The notes under the pieces: generated by a model
The model's input: only the letters and a program-made list of their open reading frames with translations
Told to the model about the DNA's origin: nothing
Database searches by the model: none
Shown here: piece after piece, positions 16,954-24,404 of the stretch
Numbering within the stretch: position 1 is the first letter of the stretch
How the letters are laid out: each line of letters opens with the position of its first letter
DNA from: Chryseobacterium sediminis
GTDB taxonomy: Bacteria; Bacteroidota; Bacteroidia; Flavobacteriales; Weeksellaceae
Direction of reading: 5' to 3'
Assembly (NCBI RefSeq): GCF_008386505.1
Contig: NZ_VUNZ01000002.1
Coordinates: 496,001-560,000, forward strand
Length of the DNA: 64,000 nt
Translations under genes and position numbers: made by a program

Positions 16954-17352
16954 TTATTTATCTTTAACTGTTGCAATTGCAATGTTAAACTTATATTTTT
17001 CAGCAATTTCCATCACAAAAACAACATCTTTATGCAGTGTGTTTTCATCAGCTCTGATTGTGAATGATTTATTCGTCTGACCGGATAATTTATCTACAAT
17101 AATCTTCTCCAGCTCCCCTTTATTGACAGGATTATCATCTACAAAGAATGACCCGTCCGGCTTGATGCTCACTGTCACAGGGTTGGGTATATTATCATCA
17201 ACAGCTCCGGCTTTCGGCAGATTCACATCAATAGCACTCTGATTGGCAGCAGAAGATGTGATCATAAAGAAAATCAGCATTAACAGGATAACGTCTGTCA
17301 TCGCTGCTAAACTGAATTCCGGGTTTGCTTTATTTCTTCTCTGAATTTTCAT
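16954..17352 (-). CDS. exbD: ExbD/TolR-family biopolymer transport protein
   Basis: A 132-residue protein with a short cytoplasmic N-terminus, a single membrane helix AAMTDVILLMLIFFMITSS containing the functional Asp (residue 19), and a periplasmic domain (VTVSIKPDGSFFVDDNPV, FTIRADENTLHKDVVFVM). With ExbB it forms the proton-driven motor for TonB-dependent transport. It lies 9 bases after exbB and 35 before the tonB-like gene. Confidence 0.93.
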   Translation of the reverse strand: MKIQRRNKANPEFSLAAMTDVILLMLIFFMITSSAANQSAIDVNLPKAGAVDDNIPNPVTVSIKPDGSFFVDDNPVNKGELEKIIVDKLSGQTNKSFTIRADENTLHKDVVFVMEIAEKYKFNIAIATVKDK

Positions 17353-17361
17353 CTTAAGAAT

Positions 17362-18066
17362 TTATAAAGGTTTGTTGATAAGGTCTAAAAATTCTCCTGA
17401 CATATTCTGAGCCTTCAGTACAAATTTATCAATCCTTGTTAAAAGGATATTATAGCAGAAGTTTGCAGGAATTGCTACTGCCAAACCTACGGCGGTCTGT
17501 CCCAAAGCGGTATAAATACCTTCTGAAAGTGTTTTCGGAGAGAAAGATCCTGTGGCATGGGATAAATTAAAGAAAGCAATAATCATCCCGATTACCGTAC
17601 CCAAAAGCCCTAACATCGGTGCAATACTCGGCACTACAGCCAAAAGATTCAGGTTTTTCTCCATATTGGCAACCTCTACCTGCGCCTGCGCTTCCATAGC
17701 ACTTACGATATCAGAAACAGGACGTCCTAATCTTGAAATTCCTTTTTCTAAAATTCTTCCTTCCGGAGAATTCTGTGTTTTGCAATAATCTGTTGCAGCC
17801 TCTATTTTTCCAGCTTTAATAAAGTCTTCAATATTGTTCATGAAGTTGGAATCCGTTTTTGAAGTAAGCCTTTTGATAAAGAAAAATCTTTCAAAAAAAA
17901 GATACAGAGAAAATATTCCCAACAGCAATACCGTGACCATCACTATTTTAGCGAACGCTCCTCCATGGAACATAATTTTCCAGAATGAGAACTCTAAGTT
18001 GTCTGCAGCAACTGCAGGGGTAGCGATTTGTGCAAATAAAATCTGAGAAAGTTCCGTTAACAGCAT
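17362..18066 (-). CDS. exbB: ExbB/TolQ/MotA-family proton channel protein
   Basis: A 234-residue protein with three membrane segments: one near residue 40, and two in the conserved region SIAPMLGLLGTVIGMIIAFF and GLAVAIPANFCYNILLTR. These Thr-containing helices form the proton path around the ExbD helix. It is the first gene of the operon, with a perfect -7 box (complement of 18097-18104) some 30 bases upstream. Confidence 0.94.
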   Translation of the reverse strand: MLLTELSQILFAQIATPAVAADNLEFSFWKIMFHGGAFAKIVMVTVLLLGIFSLYLFFERFFFIKRLTSKTDSNFMNNIEDFIKAGKIEAATDYCKTQNSPEGRILEKGISRLGRPVSDIVSAMEAQAQVEVANMEKNLNLLAVVPSIAPMLGLLGTVIGMIIAFFNLSHATGSFSPKTLSEGIYTALGQTAVGLAVAIPANFCYNILLTRIDKFVLKAQNMSGEFLDLINKPL

Positions 18067-18096
18067 TAAATGTGAATTTTATTAAATTTTCAACGA

Positions 18097-18104
18097 CAAA
18101 TGTA
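18097..18104 (-). promoter_or_regulatory. -7 promoter element of the exbB operon
   Basis: The minus strand reads TACATTTG, an exact TAnnTTTG match, giving a leader of about 24 bases. Confidence 0.55.
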
Positions 18105-18236
18105 GTAGAATATTATGAATTGAACTCTTAAAAATTGCTTAAAAACAACTTAAAATTTGTTATGATTTACCAATAGCAATTTCTTTCCAAAAATAATTTT
18201 GAAAAGAAATTCGGTATTAAAAGATGAAGACGATCG

Positions 18237-18698
18237 TTAATCCTCGTCTACCTCAATATCATCTTGACTGAATTCGCATTTTAATCTAAAAGGAATCGGT
18301 GTATCTGATCCGGTATAGAAATCATCAATGGTACCCTTCCAAATCACCTGAAGCTCTCCTTCCTCATTTTTTTCGAAAAGAAGCTCATTGTCATAGATAT
18401 AGGCCTCTTCGTCATCGAAAAGATCTACCTCTGTGTAGGTTTCTTCATCAGAGTCATTGATTGTGATAGTTTTTCCTTCTATTTCCGCCGATTCTATAGG
18501 AAAATCAAAAACTTCAAGTGAAAGCTGCGGAAAGTTGTATTGTAATGAATCATCATCTACGTGATCCAAACTGTCATCCGTAATAACTTCAACCTCTAAA
18601 AAATGTTGTTGGTTGCTGTAAACTGCCTTACAATAAGTATTTCTGATATTGTATTTTAGCGTCTCCTCCGGATGGTAAATTTTTAAAATCCCTTTCAT
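18237..18698 (-). CDS. Acidic conserved hypothetical protein
   Basis: A 153-residue very acidic protein (many Asp/Glu, notably DDSLDHVDDDS and FDDEEAYIYDNE) with no signal peptide or membrane segment; predicted beta-rich and cytosolic. I recognise no catalytic motif. A perfect -7 box (complement of 18747-18754, TATCTTTG) precedes it, so it is a single-gene unit upstream of, but separate from, the exbB operon. Confidence 0.72.
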   Translation of the reverse strand: MKGILKIYHPEETLKYNIRNTYCKAVYSNQQHFLEVEVITDDSLDHVDDDSLQYNFPQLSLEVFDFPIESAEIEGKTITINDSDEETYTEVDLFDDEEAYIYDNELLFEKNEEGELQVIWKGTIDDFYTGSDTPIPFRLKCEFSQDDIEVDED

Positions 18699-18746
18699 TT
18701 TTTCTTAAAAAAGAACTGTAATAATATGATTGTTAAACGTTTTAGA

Positions 18747-18754
18747 CAAAGATA
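18747..18754 (-). promoter_or_regulatory. -7 promoter element of the acidic protein gene
   Basis: The minus strand reads TATCTTTG, an exact consensus match about 50 bases ahead of the ATG. Confidence 0.5.
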
Positions 18755-18839
18755 AAAAATTGATTCAATGTTGAAAGGATTTTGAAAATAATTTTTTAAA
18801 ATCAATGCACACCATAAGTCTGAATATCCCAATAATACT

Positions 18840-18847
18840 TACTTTTG
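18840..18847 (+). promoter_or_regulatory. -7 promoter element deciding the start of the DUF885 gene
   Basis: TACTTTTG matches TAnnTTTG. It lies downstream of an in-frame ATG at 18805, which therefore cannot be the start; ATG 18868 is used. Confidence 0.6.
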
Positions 18848-18867
18848 TTTTCATAAAGATTCTGAAA

Positions 18868-20664
18868 ATGAAAAACATTTTATCAAAAGGTATTCTTGGA
18901 TTAGGATTGATGATTGGGCTTGCTTCATGCAAAAAATCGGACTCTCCCCTTACCAAAGTGACACCCAGCAACCTGGATTCTATTGCTTCCAACTATTATG
19001 AGCAATATCTCAAGCTATACCCTTTAGATGCAACATCTCAGGGAGATACAAGATATAATGACCAGCTTCCTATCAATATTGATAAAGATTTTATCTCAGG
19101 AGAAATCGCTTTCTATAATTCTGTACAGAAACAGCTGGAGCATGTAGATTACAAAAACCTTTCTGATGAAGATAAGGTAGTGTATGATGTGCTGGATTAT
19201 ACTTTAAAAGATAAAATTGAGGCCTATGCCTATCATCCGGAATATATTCCTTTCACTCAATTCGGTGGTCTTCCGCTTACTTTTCCGCTGTATGGGAGCG
19301 GACAGGGCAGCCAGCCTTTCAAAACTGAAAAGGATTACAGCGACTGGCTGAAAAGAATGGAAAAATTCCCGGAATGGATGGATGCCGCAGCAGATAACTT
19401 CCGTGAGGGGATCAACAATAAGGTAGTACTTCCTAAAAAACTGGTTGCCAAAATGATTCCCCAGATGAAAGCTGAGGAAATCACAACTTCTGATATGGAA
19501 AAGAATATTTTCTACGGACCGATCAGAAATTTCCCGAAAAGCTTCACTCAGGATCAGAAAGATAAATTTTCAGCACTTTATAAAGAGGCTATCACTAAAA
19601 AAATCATTCCGGCTTATACTAAAATGGGAGTGTTTTTAGAAAAAGATTACCTTCCAAAAGCGAGAGATACAGACGGATACAACAGCCTTCCCAATGGTAA
19701 TGAAATTTACAGCTATTATGTAAAAAGCTGGACAACTACTAAGAAATCTCCTGAAGAGATCAATAAAATTGGCCAACAGCAGGTAGCTATGCTTCGTGCC
19801 GAAATGGAAAAAGTAAAGCAACAGGTAGGTTTTACCGGAAGTCTGGAGGAGTTTATCACCTTTGTGAAAACAGATCCAAAGGCAATGCCTTATAAAACCT
19901 CTAAAGAAGTTTTAAATGCCTTCAACGGTATTCTGACGAAGATTACTCCGAAACTGAAAACGATGTTTAACGTAACCCCGAAAACAAAGTTTGAAATCAG
20001 ACAGACGGAAAAATTCAGAGAGGCAAGTGCCAGTGCAGAATATATCCCGGGAACACCTGACGGGAAAAGAGCGGGTATATTTTATGTTCCTCTGCCTGAC
20101 CCTACGAAATTCAATGTTACTTCAGGAATGGAATCTCTTTTCCTTCATGAAGCTATTCCAGGACACCATTATCAGGTCTCTCTTCAGCAGGAAAATACAA
20201 AACTTCCTAAATTTATGAGATTCGGATGGTTCGGAGCGTATGGTGAAGGATGGGCACATTATTGTGAAACACTAGGTCCTGAATTCGGTTTATATACTGA
20301 TCCTTATCAGAAAATGGGGTATCTGAGTGACCAGATGCTGAGAGCTGTACGACTTGTAGTGGATACAGGACTTCACACCGGAAAAATGTCAAGAGAAGAA
20401 GCCATTAAATATTTCTTAAGCAATATTTCTTATGATGAAGGATCTGCCACTGCAGAAGTAGAAAGATACATGGCTATGCCGGGACAAGCCTTAGGCTACA
20501 AAATAGGATCTTTAAGAATCCGTGAACTGAGAGAAAAGTATCAGAAAGAACTTGGAAACAAATTCAATCTGGCAAGCTTCCATGATGAAGTATTAAGCCA
20601 GGGATGCCTTCCTTTGGATGTTCTGAACAGAAAAATGGAGCTTTGGGCTCAAAAACAAAAATAG
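18868..20664 (+). CDS. DUF885-family lipoprotein (putative metallopeptidase)
   Basis: A 598-residue protein with lipobox GLASCKKS, so it is membrane-anchored. The C-terminal half carries LFLHEAIPGHHYQ, the HExxPGHH motif of the DUF885 family, and GEGWAHYCETLGPEFG with a further Glu ligand, as in zinc-dependent carboxypeptidase-like proteins; QALGYKIGSLRIRELRE is also conserved. It probably cleaves peptides in the periplasm or at the surface, but the substrate is not known. The small lipoprotein gene follows after 6 bases. Confidence 0.9.
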   Translation: MKNILSKGILGLGLMIGLASCKKSDSPLTKVTPSNLDSIASNYYEQYLKLYPLDATSQGDTRYNDQLPINIDKDFISGEIAFYNSVQKQLEHVDYKNLSDEDKVVYDVLDYTLKDKIEAYAYHPEYIPFTQFGGLPLTFPLYGSGQGSQPFKTEKDYSDWLKRMEKFPEWMDAAADNFREGINNKVVLPKKLVAKMIPQMKAEEITTSDMEKNIFYGPIRNFPKSFTQDQKDKFSALYKEAITKKIIPAYTKMGVFLEKDYLPKARDTDGYNSLPNGNEIYSYYVKSWTTTKKSPEEINKIGQQQVAMLRAEMEKVKQQVGFTGSLEEFITFVKTDPKAMPYKTSKEVLNAFNGILTKITPKLKTMFNVTPKTKFEIRQTEKFREASASAEYIPGTPDGKRAGIFYVPLPDPTKFNVTSGMESLFLHEAIPGHHYQVSLQQENTKLPKFMRFGWFGAYGEGWAHYCETLGPEFGLYTDPYQKMGYLSDQMLRAVRLVVDTGLHTGKMSREEAIKYFLSNISYDEGSATAEVERYMAMPGQALGYKIGSLRIRELREKYQKELGNKFNLASFHDEVLSQGCLPLDVLNRKMELWAQKQK

Positions 20665-20670
20665 TTTCTT

Positions 20671-21234
20671 ATGAAACTATTTTTATTTTTTATCGGTATT
20701 TTATTGGTTGCTTTTAGCTGTCAAAAGGAGCCACATTTTGAGAATTTCATTGTTGATAAAAGCTTACCTGCTCATGATACCATTCAGCTTTTGTCAAAGT
20801 ATCCTGAACTGAAATTGTATAAAAGTGAAATTGTTGAAAGTAAAACAAGAACAGCTTTTATTATTCAGAAAGCATTTTATTATGATGGACTTCTTAAAGG
20901 ATCATTTCTGTTTGATGACTATAAATGTAAGGCCCAATATCAGAATGATACTTTAAATATTCTGCTAAACAATAATAATGGATATTTTGGAAATGGTGTT
21001 TTGGTAAAAGTTTTCAACAATCAATTTTATATAAAAGATATTGATCCTAAAACTTTAAAAGGTGAAAAAAAATACATAAAATCAAAAGTTTCAGAACAGA
21101 AACTCATTCTAAACACCAACAGATTTAACAAAAATGACAGCATTTATGGCTTCATAGATTATAAATGCAAGATTGATAGCTTGGTTTATAAACACTTCAG
21201 AGGATATTTTAAAACGACAATACAACAAAATTGA
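20671..21234 (+). CDS. Small lipoprotein, unknown function
   Basis: A 187-residue protein with lipobox VAFSCQKE at residues 13-20. The rest is rich in Lys, Asn, Tyr and Phe with no motif I recognise, predicted beta-rich. It lies 6 bases after the DUF885 gene and one base before the DinB-like gene, so it is in the middle of a three-gene operon. The AT-rich composition resembles the RiPP-like cluster that follows. Confidence 0.7.
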   Translation: MKLFLFFIGILLVAFSCQKEPHFENFIVDKSLPAHDTIQLLSKYPELKLYKSEIVESKTRTAFIIQKAFYYDGLLKGSFLFDDYKCKAQYQNDTLNILLNNNNGYFGNGVLVKVFNNQFYIKDIDPKTLKGEKKYIKSKVSEQKLILNTNRFNKNDSIYGFIDYKCKIDSLVYKHFRGYFKTTIQQN

Positions 21235-21235
21235 T

Positions 21236-21682
21236 ATGATCACAGAAAGCCTGAAATCTCTTTACAACAGAGATTTAAACAAACTAAAATCAGAGATAGA
21301 AGCCTATCAAAATGAAGAAAATCTTTGGAAAATTGATAAAAACATTGCCAATTCTGCAGGTAACCTTGTCCTTCATTTGGTTGGAAACCTCAACCATTTT
21401 ATTGGAACACATCTTGGAAACACAGGATATGTAAGACACCGCGACCTGGAGTTTTCCTTAAAAGACATCCCAAGAACCGAACTTATCGAAAAAGTAGAAG
21501 CCACTGCAACAATGATTGATACTGTTCTTTCTCAATTATCTGATGATGACCTGAAAAAAGAATATCCGTTGGTTGTTTTTGAAAGTACAATGACTACAGA
21601 TTACTTTCTGATTCATCTGATAGCTCATCTTGATTATCATTTGGGGCAGATCAATTATCACAGAAGGTTATTGGACATTTAA
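21236..21682 (+). CDS. DinB-like protein
   Basis: A 148-residue four-helix-bundle protein. The metal-site histidines of the DinB/YfiT superfamily are visible in NLVLHLVGNLNHFIG and in FLIHLIAHLDYHLGQINYHR. Members act as metal-dependent thiol transferases or hydrolases; this one resembles the DUF1572-type branch and its substrate is unknown. The start is the ATG at 21236, one base after the previous stop; an upstream ATG inside that gene is not used. Confidence 0.85.
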   Translation: MITESLKSLYNRDLNKLKSEIEAYQNEENLWKIDKNIANSAGNLVLHLVGNLNHFIGTHLGNTGYVRHRDLEFSLKDIPRTELIEKVEATATMIDTVLSQLSDDDLKKEYPLVVFESTMTTDYFLIHLIAHLDYHLGQINYHRRLLDI

Positions 21683-21734
21683 TGTCATTCCTTATTTTTA
21701 CAAAACTAATTAACTCCCGAAACCCAATTATATC

Positions 21735-22337
21735 ATGAAGAAAATTTTTGTTTTCTCTTCTCATCCAGAAAAACCACCCATCGATTTTAAACAATATGAA
21801 GAAAGGCATTTTGAAAGTGAATTTATTTTGCTCGATAAGCAGCAAAGCTTCTTAATTGCGTTGCAAAATGTGATTAAAAGAAATCATGAAGAAGACTTTG
21901 TTATCATTTCTACTGCTCTGCACCATTTCAGCCCAGATTACACGGATGAGTATATTCAGAATTGTATCAATAAAGTAAAAAAACTGGATGGCAATGTACT
22001 GCTTGGAGGTGTTTTAGGCTTTGAAAAAGTTATTGAGGTTACAGATCATATTTTTTGGATTGATGGGTTTAAAGGAGCCCAATTTTTTATTATTTTCAAT
22101 AAAACGTTTCCTCTTTTCTTACAAAATGATTGTAATGATGAAATTCCTCTTGATGTATTTCTATCATCAAATCTTGAAGATGTTTTTCTTATGCATCCAT
22201 TCATTTCTCTATATAAAAATGATGGAGACACAAACTCCTTTGAAAATACTATTGATTTTCAAAACCTTAATGAAAATCCAGAAGATCTCCTGGAGGAGCT
22301 TTCTCAAATAAAAAAATACTATAGTTATGAGTCATAA
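21735..22337 (+). CDS. GT25-like protein with lost acidic motif (paralogue of the next gene)
   Basis: A 200-residue protein. Its middle part aligns by eye with the following GT25-like glycosyltransferase: DFVIISTALHHF against DVIIIVEDDHVF, GNVLLGGVLGF against ADILSGGIGGGF, and IFWIDGFKGAQFFIIF against RFWINHFWCTQFMVIY. The acidic EDDH motif expected to hold the metal and sugar nucleotide is replaced by STALHH, so catalysis is doubtful; it may be a partner or scaffold. It overlaps the next gene by 11 bases. A near-consensus -7 box TATTTTTA (21693-21700) precedes it. Confidence 0.6.
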   Translation: MKKIFVFSSHPEKPPIDFKQYEERHFESEFILLDKQQSFLIALQNVIKRNHEEDFVIISTALHHFSPDYTDEYIQNCINKVKKLDGNVLLGGVLGFEKVIEVTDHIFWIDGFKGAQFFIIFNKTFPLFLQNDCNDEIPLDVFLSSNLEDVFLMHPFISLYKNDGDTNSFENTIDFQNLNENPEDLLEELSQIKKYYSYES

Positions 22338-23013
22338 TCAATTTTCAGATATAATGATCCCAACTTATATTATTAATATGAAACACAGGGAGGATCGAAG
22401 GGAAAGCGTTGTAAAAGAATTTAGTGGAAGACCTGAATTTGATTGCCACATAGTAGAAGCCTGCGTACATGAGAAAGGAAATATAGGATTATGGGAAAGC
22501 ATTAAAAAAACAGTAAACATTGCTATTCAAAATGAGGATGATGTCATTATCATTGTAGAAGATGATCATGTTTTTACAGAACATTATAACAGGGATTCAT
22601 TTATAGAAAACATCATAGAATCTAATGAGCAGGGAGCCGATATCTTATCCGGAGGAATTGGAGGGGGTTTTAGATTTGTTGTCCCTATTACGGAAAACAG
22701 ATTTTGGATCAATCATTTCTGGTGTACCCAATTCATGGTGATATACAGCCGTTTTTTTGATCAAATTCTCAATGCTGATTTTGGCCCGGAAGATACTGCA
22801 GATAACTTTTTATCACAGCTTACAGCTCATAAAATGGTTTTATATCCTTTTGTTTCTGTTCAGAAAGATTTTGGGTATTCTGACATTACAGCAGAAAATA
22901 ATATCAGTGGAAATATTGAGCATTATTTTAAAACTGCAGATATTACCCTTCAGCTCTATCAGAAAAAATACAAACAATTTGTTTTAGCTAATAAAAAAGA
23001 GAGAACTATATAG
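22327..23013 (+). CDS. GT25-like glycosyltransferase
   Basis: A 228-residue protein. The start MSHNQFSDIMIPTYIINMKHREDRRESV has the YxINMxxRxDRR pattern of LPS-type glycosyltransferase family 25, and IIVEDDHVF supplies the acidic metal/nucleotide motif. WINHFWCTQFMVIY and VLYPFVSVQKDFGYSD are further family-like segments. Such enzymes usually move galactose or another hexose onto lipid, glycan or protein acceptors. It converges on the precursor-peptide operon and is only 34 bases from it, so a peptide or protein acceptor is possible. Confidence 0.75.
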   Translation: MSHNQFSDIMIPTYIINMKHREDRRESVVKEFSGRPEFDCHIVEACVHEKGNIGLWESIKKTVNIAIQNEDDVIIIVEDDHVFTEHYNRDSFIENIIESNEQGADILSGGIGGGFRFVVPITENRFWINHFWCTQFMVIYSRFFDQILNADFGPEDTADNFLSQLTAHKMVLYPFVSVQKDFGYSDITAENNISGNIEHYFKTADITLQLYQKKYKQFVLANKKERTI

Positions 23014-23028
23014 GGTTCTCTCTTTTTT
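22993..23028. terminator. Bidirectional terminator between the GT25-like genes and the peptide operon
   Basis: GAGAGAAC (22999-23006) pairs with GTTCTCTC (23015-23022). A-run before, T-run after; the glycosyltransferase stop codon lies in the loop. Confidence 0.85.
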
Positions 23029-23047
23029 ATATCCTTGCATAAAATGT

Positions 23048-23224
23048 TTAGCAACAGATTACTCCTGAAGGTCCGCAATAAGCTGTCATACTTCCGTTGC
23101 TTAGACACATCACTGCATTGCAGTTACATGAAGTTGGGCCAGAACCAGCCTTAATAACTCTCATTTCGTTTCTGCTCATGTTATTTTTCATAACATTCAT
23201 GCTCATTTTTTGTAATTTTTTCAT
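23048..23224 (-). CDS. Six-cysteine RiPP-like precursor peptide B
   Basis: A 58-residue peptide. The first 29 residues form a leader identical in 25 positions to that of precursor A, ending MSRNEMRVIKAGSG, where Ala-Gly takes the place of the double glycine. The core has six Cys in the pattern C-x-C-x4-C-x9-C-x6-CC and ends in CC; it is rich in Gly, Ser and Asn. It is the last gene of the operon, 27 bases after the DUF6625-like gene. Six Cys fit three disulfides made by the VKOR/thioredoxin protein encoded upstream. The mature activity is unknown. Confidence 0.78.
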   Translation of the reverse strand: MKKLQKMSMNVMKNNMSRNEMRVIKAGSGPTSCNCNAVMCLSNGSMTAYCGPSGVICC

Positions 23225-23251
23225 GGTGTTATTTTTTATTATATTATTTAA

Positions 23252-24082
23252 TTACCAATATATTCTGGTTGGGCTTACATTGTAAATATTCGGGATTTTT
23301 GAAGGTACTTTTTCGGGGTTGTATACTTTTTTAAGCCAGAACATGTGAAACATAATGGCTTCATATTTATTTTTATAAATAATTTTTCCGTTATCAAATT
23401 TTACTCTTCCTGTGTAGCCTTCCATCAGAATAAAATCAAAATGGGTTCTGATAATTCCGTCTCTTTCGGCATTTTTCATGATATGGGTAAAGCTTTCAAT
23501 CTCAGTTTCAATCTCAAAAATAGGTATTCCTTCTGCAAGATCATCCCAGACAAAGTTGCATTCATCAAAACAGAAATGATCCGGCATAGAAAACACTTTT
23601 TTATAATCTTTACTTCTTTTGAAAAATGTATTCAATAGCTCGTTATTTCTGTACAGTCCAAAACAGCCGGTAGTATAATCATCTCTTACACTGATATAAT
23701 CGTAGTTGTCAAGAAATTCATTGGAAAAAAAAGCTCTTATATCTCCATAAATAAGATCAAGATCGCAGTGTCCCCAGAAGTCATAGCCTTCTATCAATTC
23801 AGGGAACATGAAGCCATAAGCCGGCTTAAAATCGCACAATTTATAAGGATAATCAATATTAATTGTAAACCCGAGCTTATTTGAGGTTTCATCAATGATA
23901 TCATCCAGGCTTTTATAAATTATTTTAACATTGTCAGGAACATTTTTTACCGGTTCGGTATTATCCGTAATAATGATAAAATCTACACTTGGATTAAAAG
24001 CACAAGAATGCAGATAATAGGGCATATACCATGGGTATTTACCATACCAACAGGTAATTAAAACTAAACTTGATGTCTTCAT
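23252..24082 (-). CDS. DUF6625-like putative glycosyltransferase
   Basis: A 276-residue soluble protein. The N-terminus SSLVLITCWYGKYPWYMPYY and FIIITDN are typical of the DUF6625 group, which has a GT-A-like fold. WGHCDLDLIYGDIRAFF contains a DxD motif for metal and nucleotide sugar. Family members are often found near capsule, glycan or peptide-modification genes. Its position between two precursor peptide genes suggests that it glycosylates a peptide core or leader, which is inference. The spacing (64 and 27 bases) is consistent with one operon. Confidence 0.75.
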   Translation of the reverse strand: MKTSSLVLITCWYGKYPWYMPYYLHSCAFNPSVDFIIITDNTEPVKNVPDNVKIIYKSLDDIIDETSNKLGFTINIDYPYKLCDFKPAYGFMFPELIEGYDFWGHCDLDLIYGDIRAFFSNEFLDNYDYISVRDDYTTGCFGLYRNNELLNTFFKRSKDYKKVFSMPDHFCFDECNFVWDDLAEGIPIFEIETEIESFTHIMKNAERDGIIRTHFDFILMEGYTGRVKFDNGKIIYKNKYEAIMFHMFWLKKVYNPEKVPSKIPNIYNVSPTRIYW

Positions 24083-24146
24083 AGGTTAAAAAAATTCTGT
24101 AATTGCAGAATTGCAATTACAGAAAAATAAAAGTTATTTAGTTTGA

Positions 24147-24329
24147 CTAGCAGCATTTTGCCGGCCATCCTCCACCACATACAGCTCTCATACTATTCAT
24201 ATAGCAGTACTGTGAGTTACAGTTACAAGTTCCTGGCTCACCTCCTGAACCTGCTTTGATTACTCTCATTTCGTTTCTGCTCATTTCGTTTTTCATAGCA
24301 TTTAAGCTCAACTTTTGTAATTTTTTCAT
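24147..24329 (-). CDS. Six-cysteine RiPP-like precursor peptide A
   Basis: A 60-residue peptide with leader MKKLQKLSLNAMKN followed by MSRNEMRVIKAGSG, then a core of about 31 residues with six Cys in the pattern C-x-C-x4-C-x8-C-x7-CC, ending in CC. The CNCN start and terminal CC are shared with precursor B; the segments between differ (GGGWPAK here). It directly follows the C39-like/VKOR/thioredoxin gene with a 75-base gap. The leader motif [LM]S[KR]NE[LM][KR] is also close to those of the two peptides at 1.5-1.9 kb. Confidence 0.82.
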   Translation of the reverse strand: MKKLQKLSLNAMKNEMSRNEMRVIKAGSGGEPGTCNCNSQYCYMNSMRAVCGGGWPAKCC

Positions 24330-24404
24330 AGAAATTTGTTTTAATTGTTTGCCTACTCTTTAGATTTTCAGCTTCCTCTTTTATAATTATTATAATAATT
24401 TCTT

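Noticed and set aside
22327..22337. Possible frameshift joining the two GT25-like genes
   Set aside because: Each gene has its own start and the two proteins are paralogues over the same region, so they are separate overlapping genes and not halves of one.
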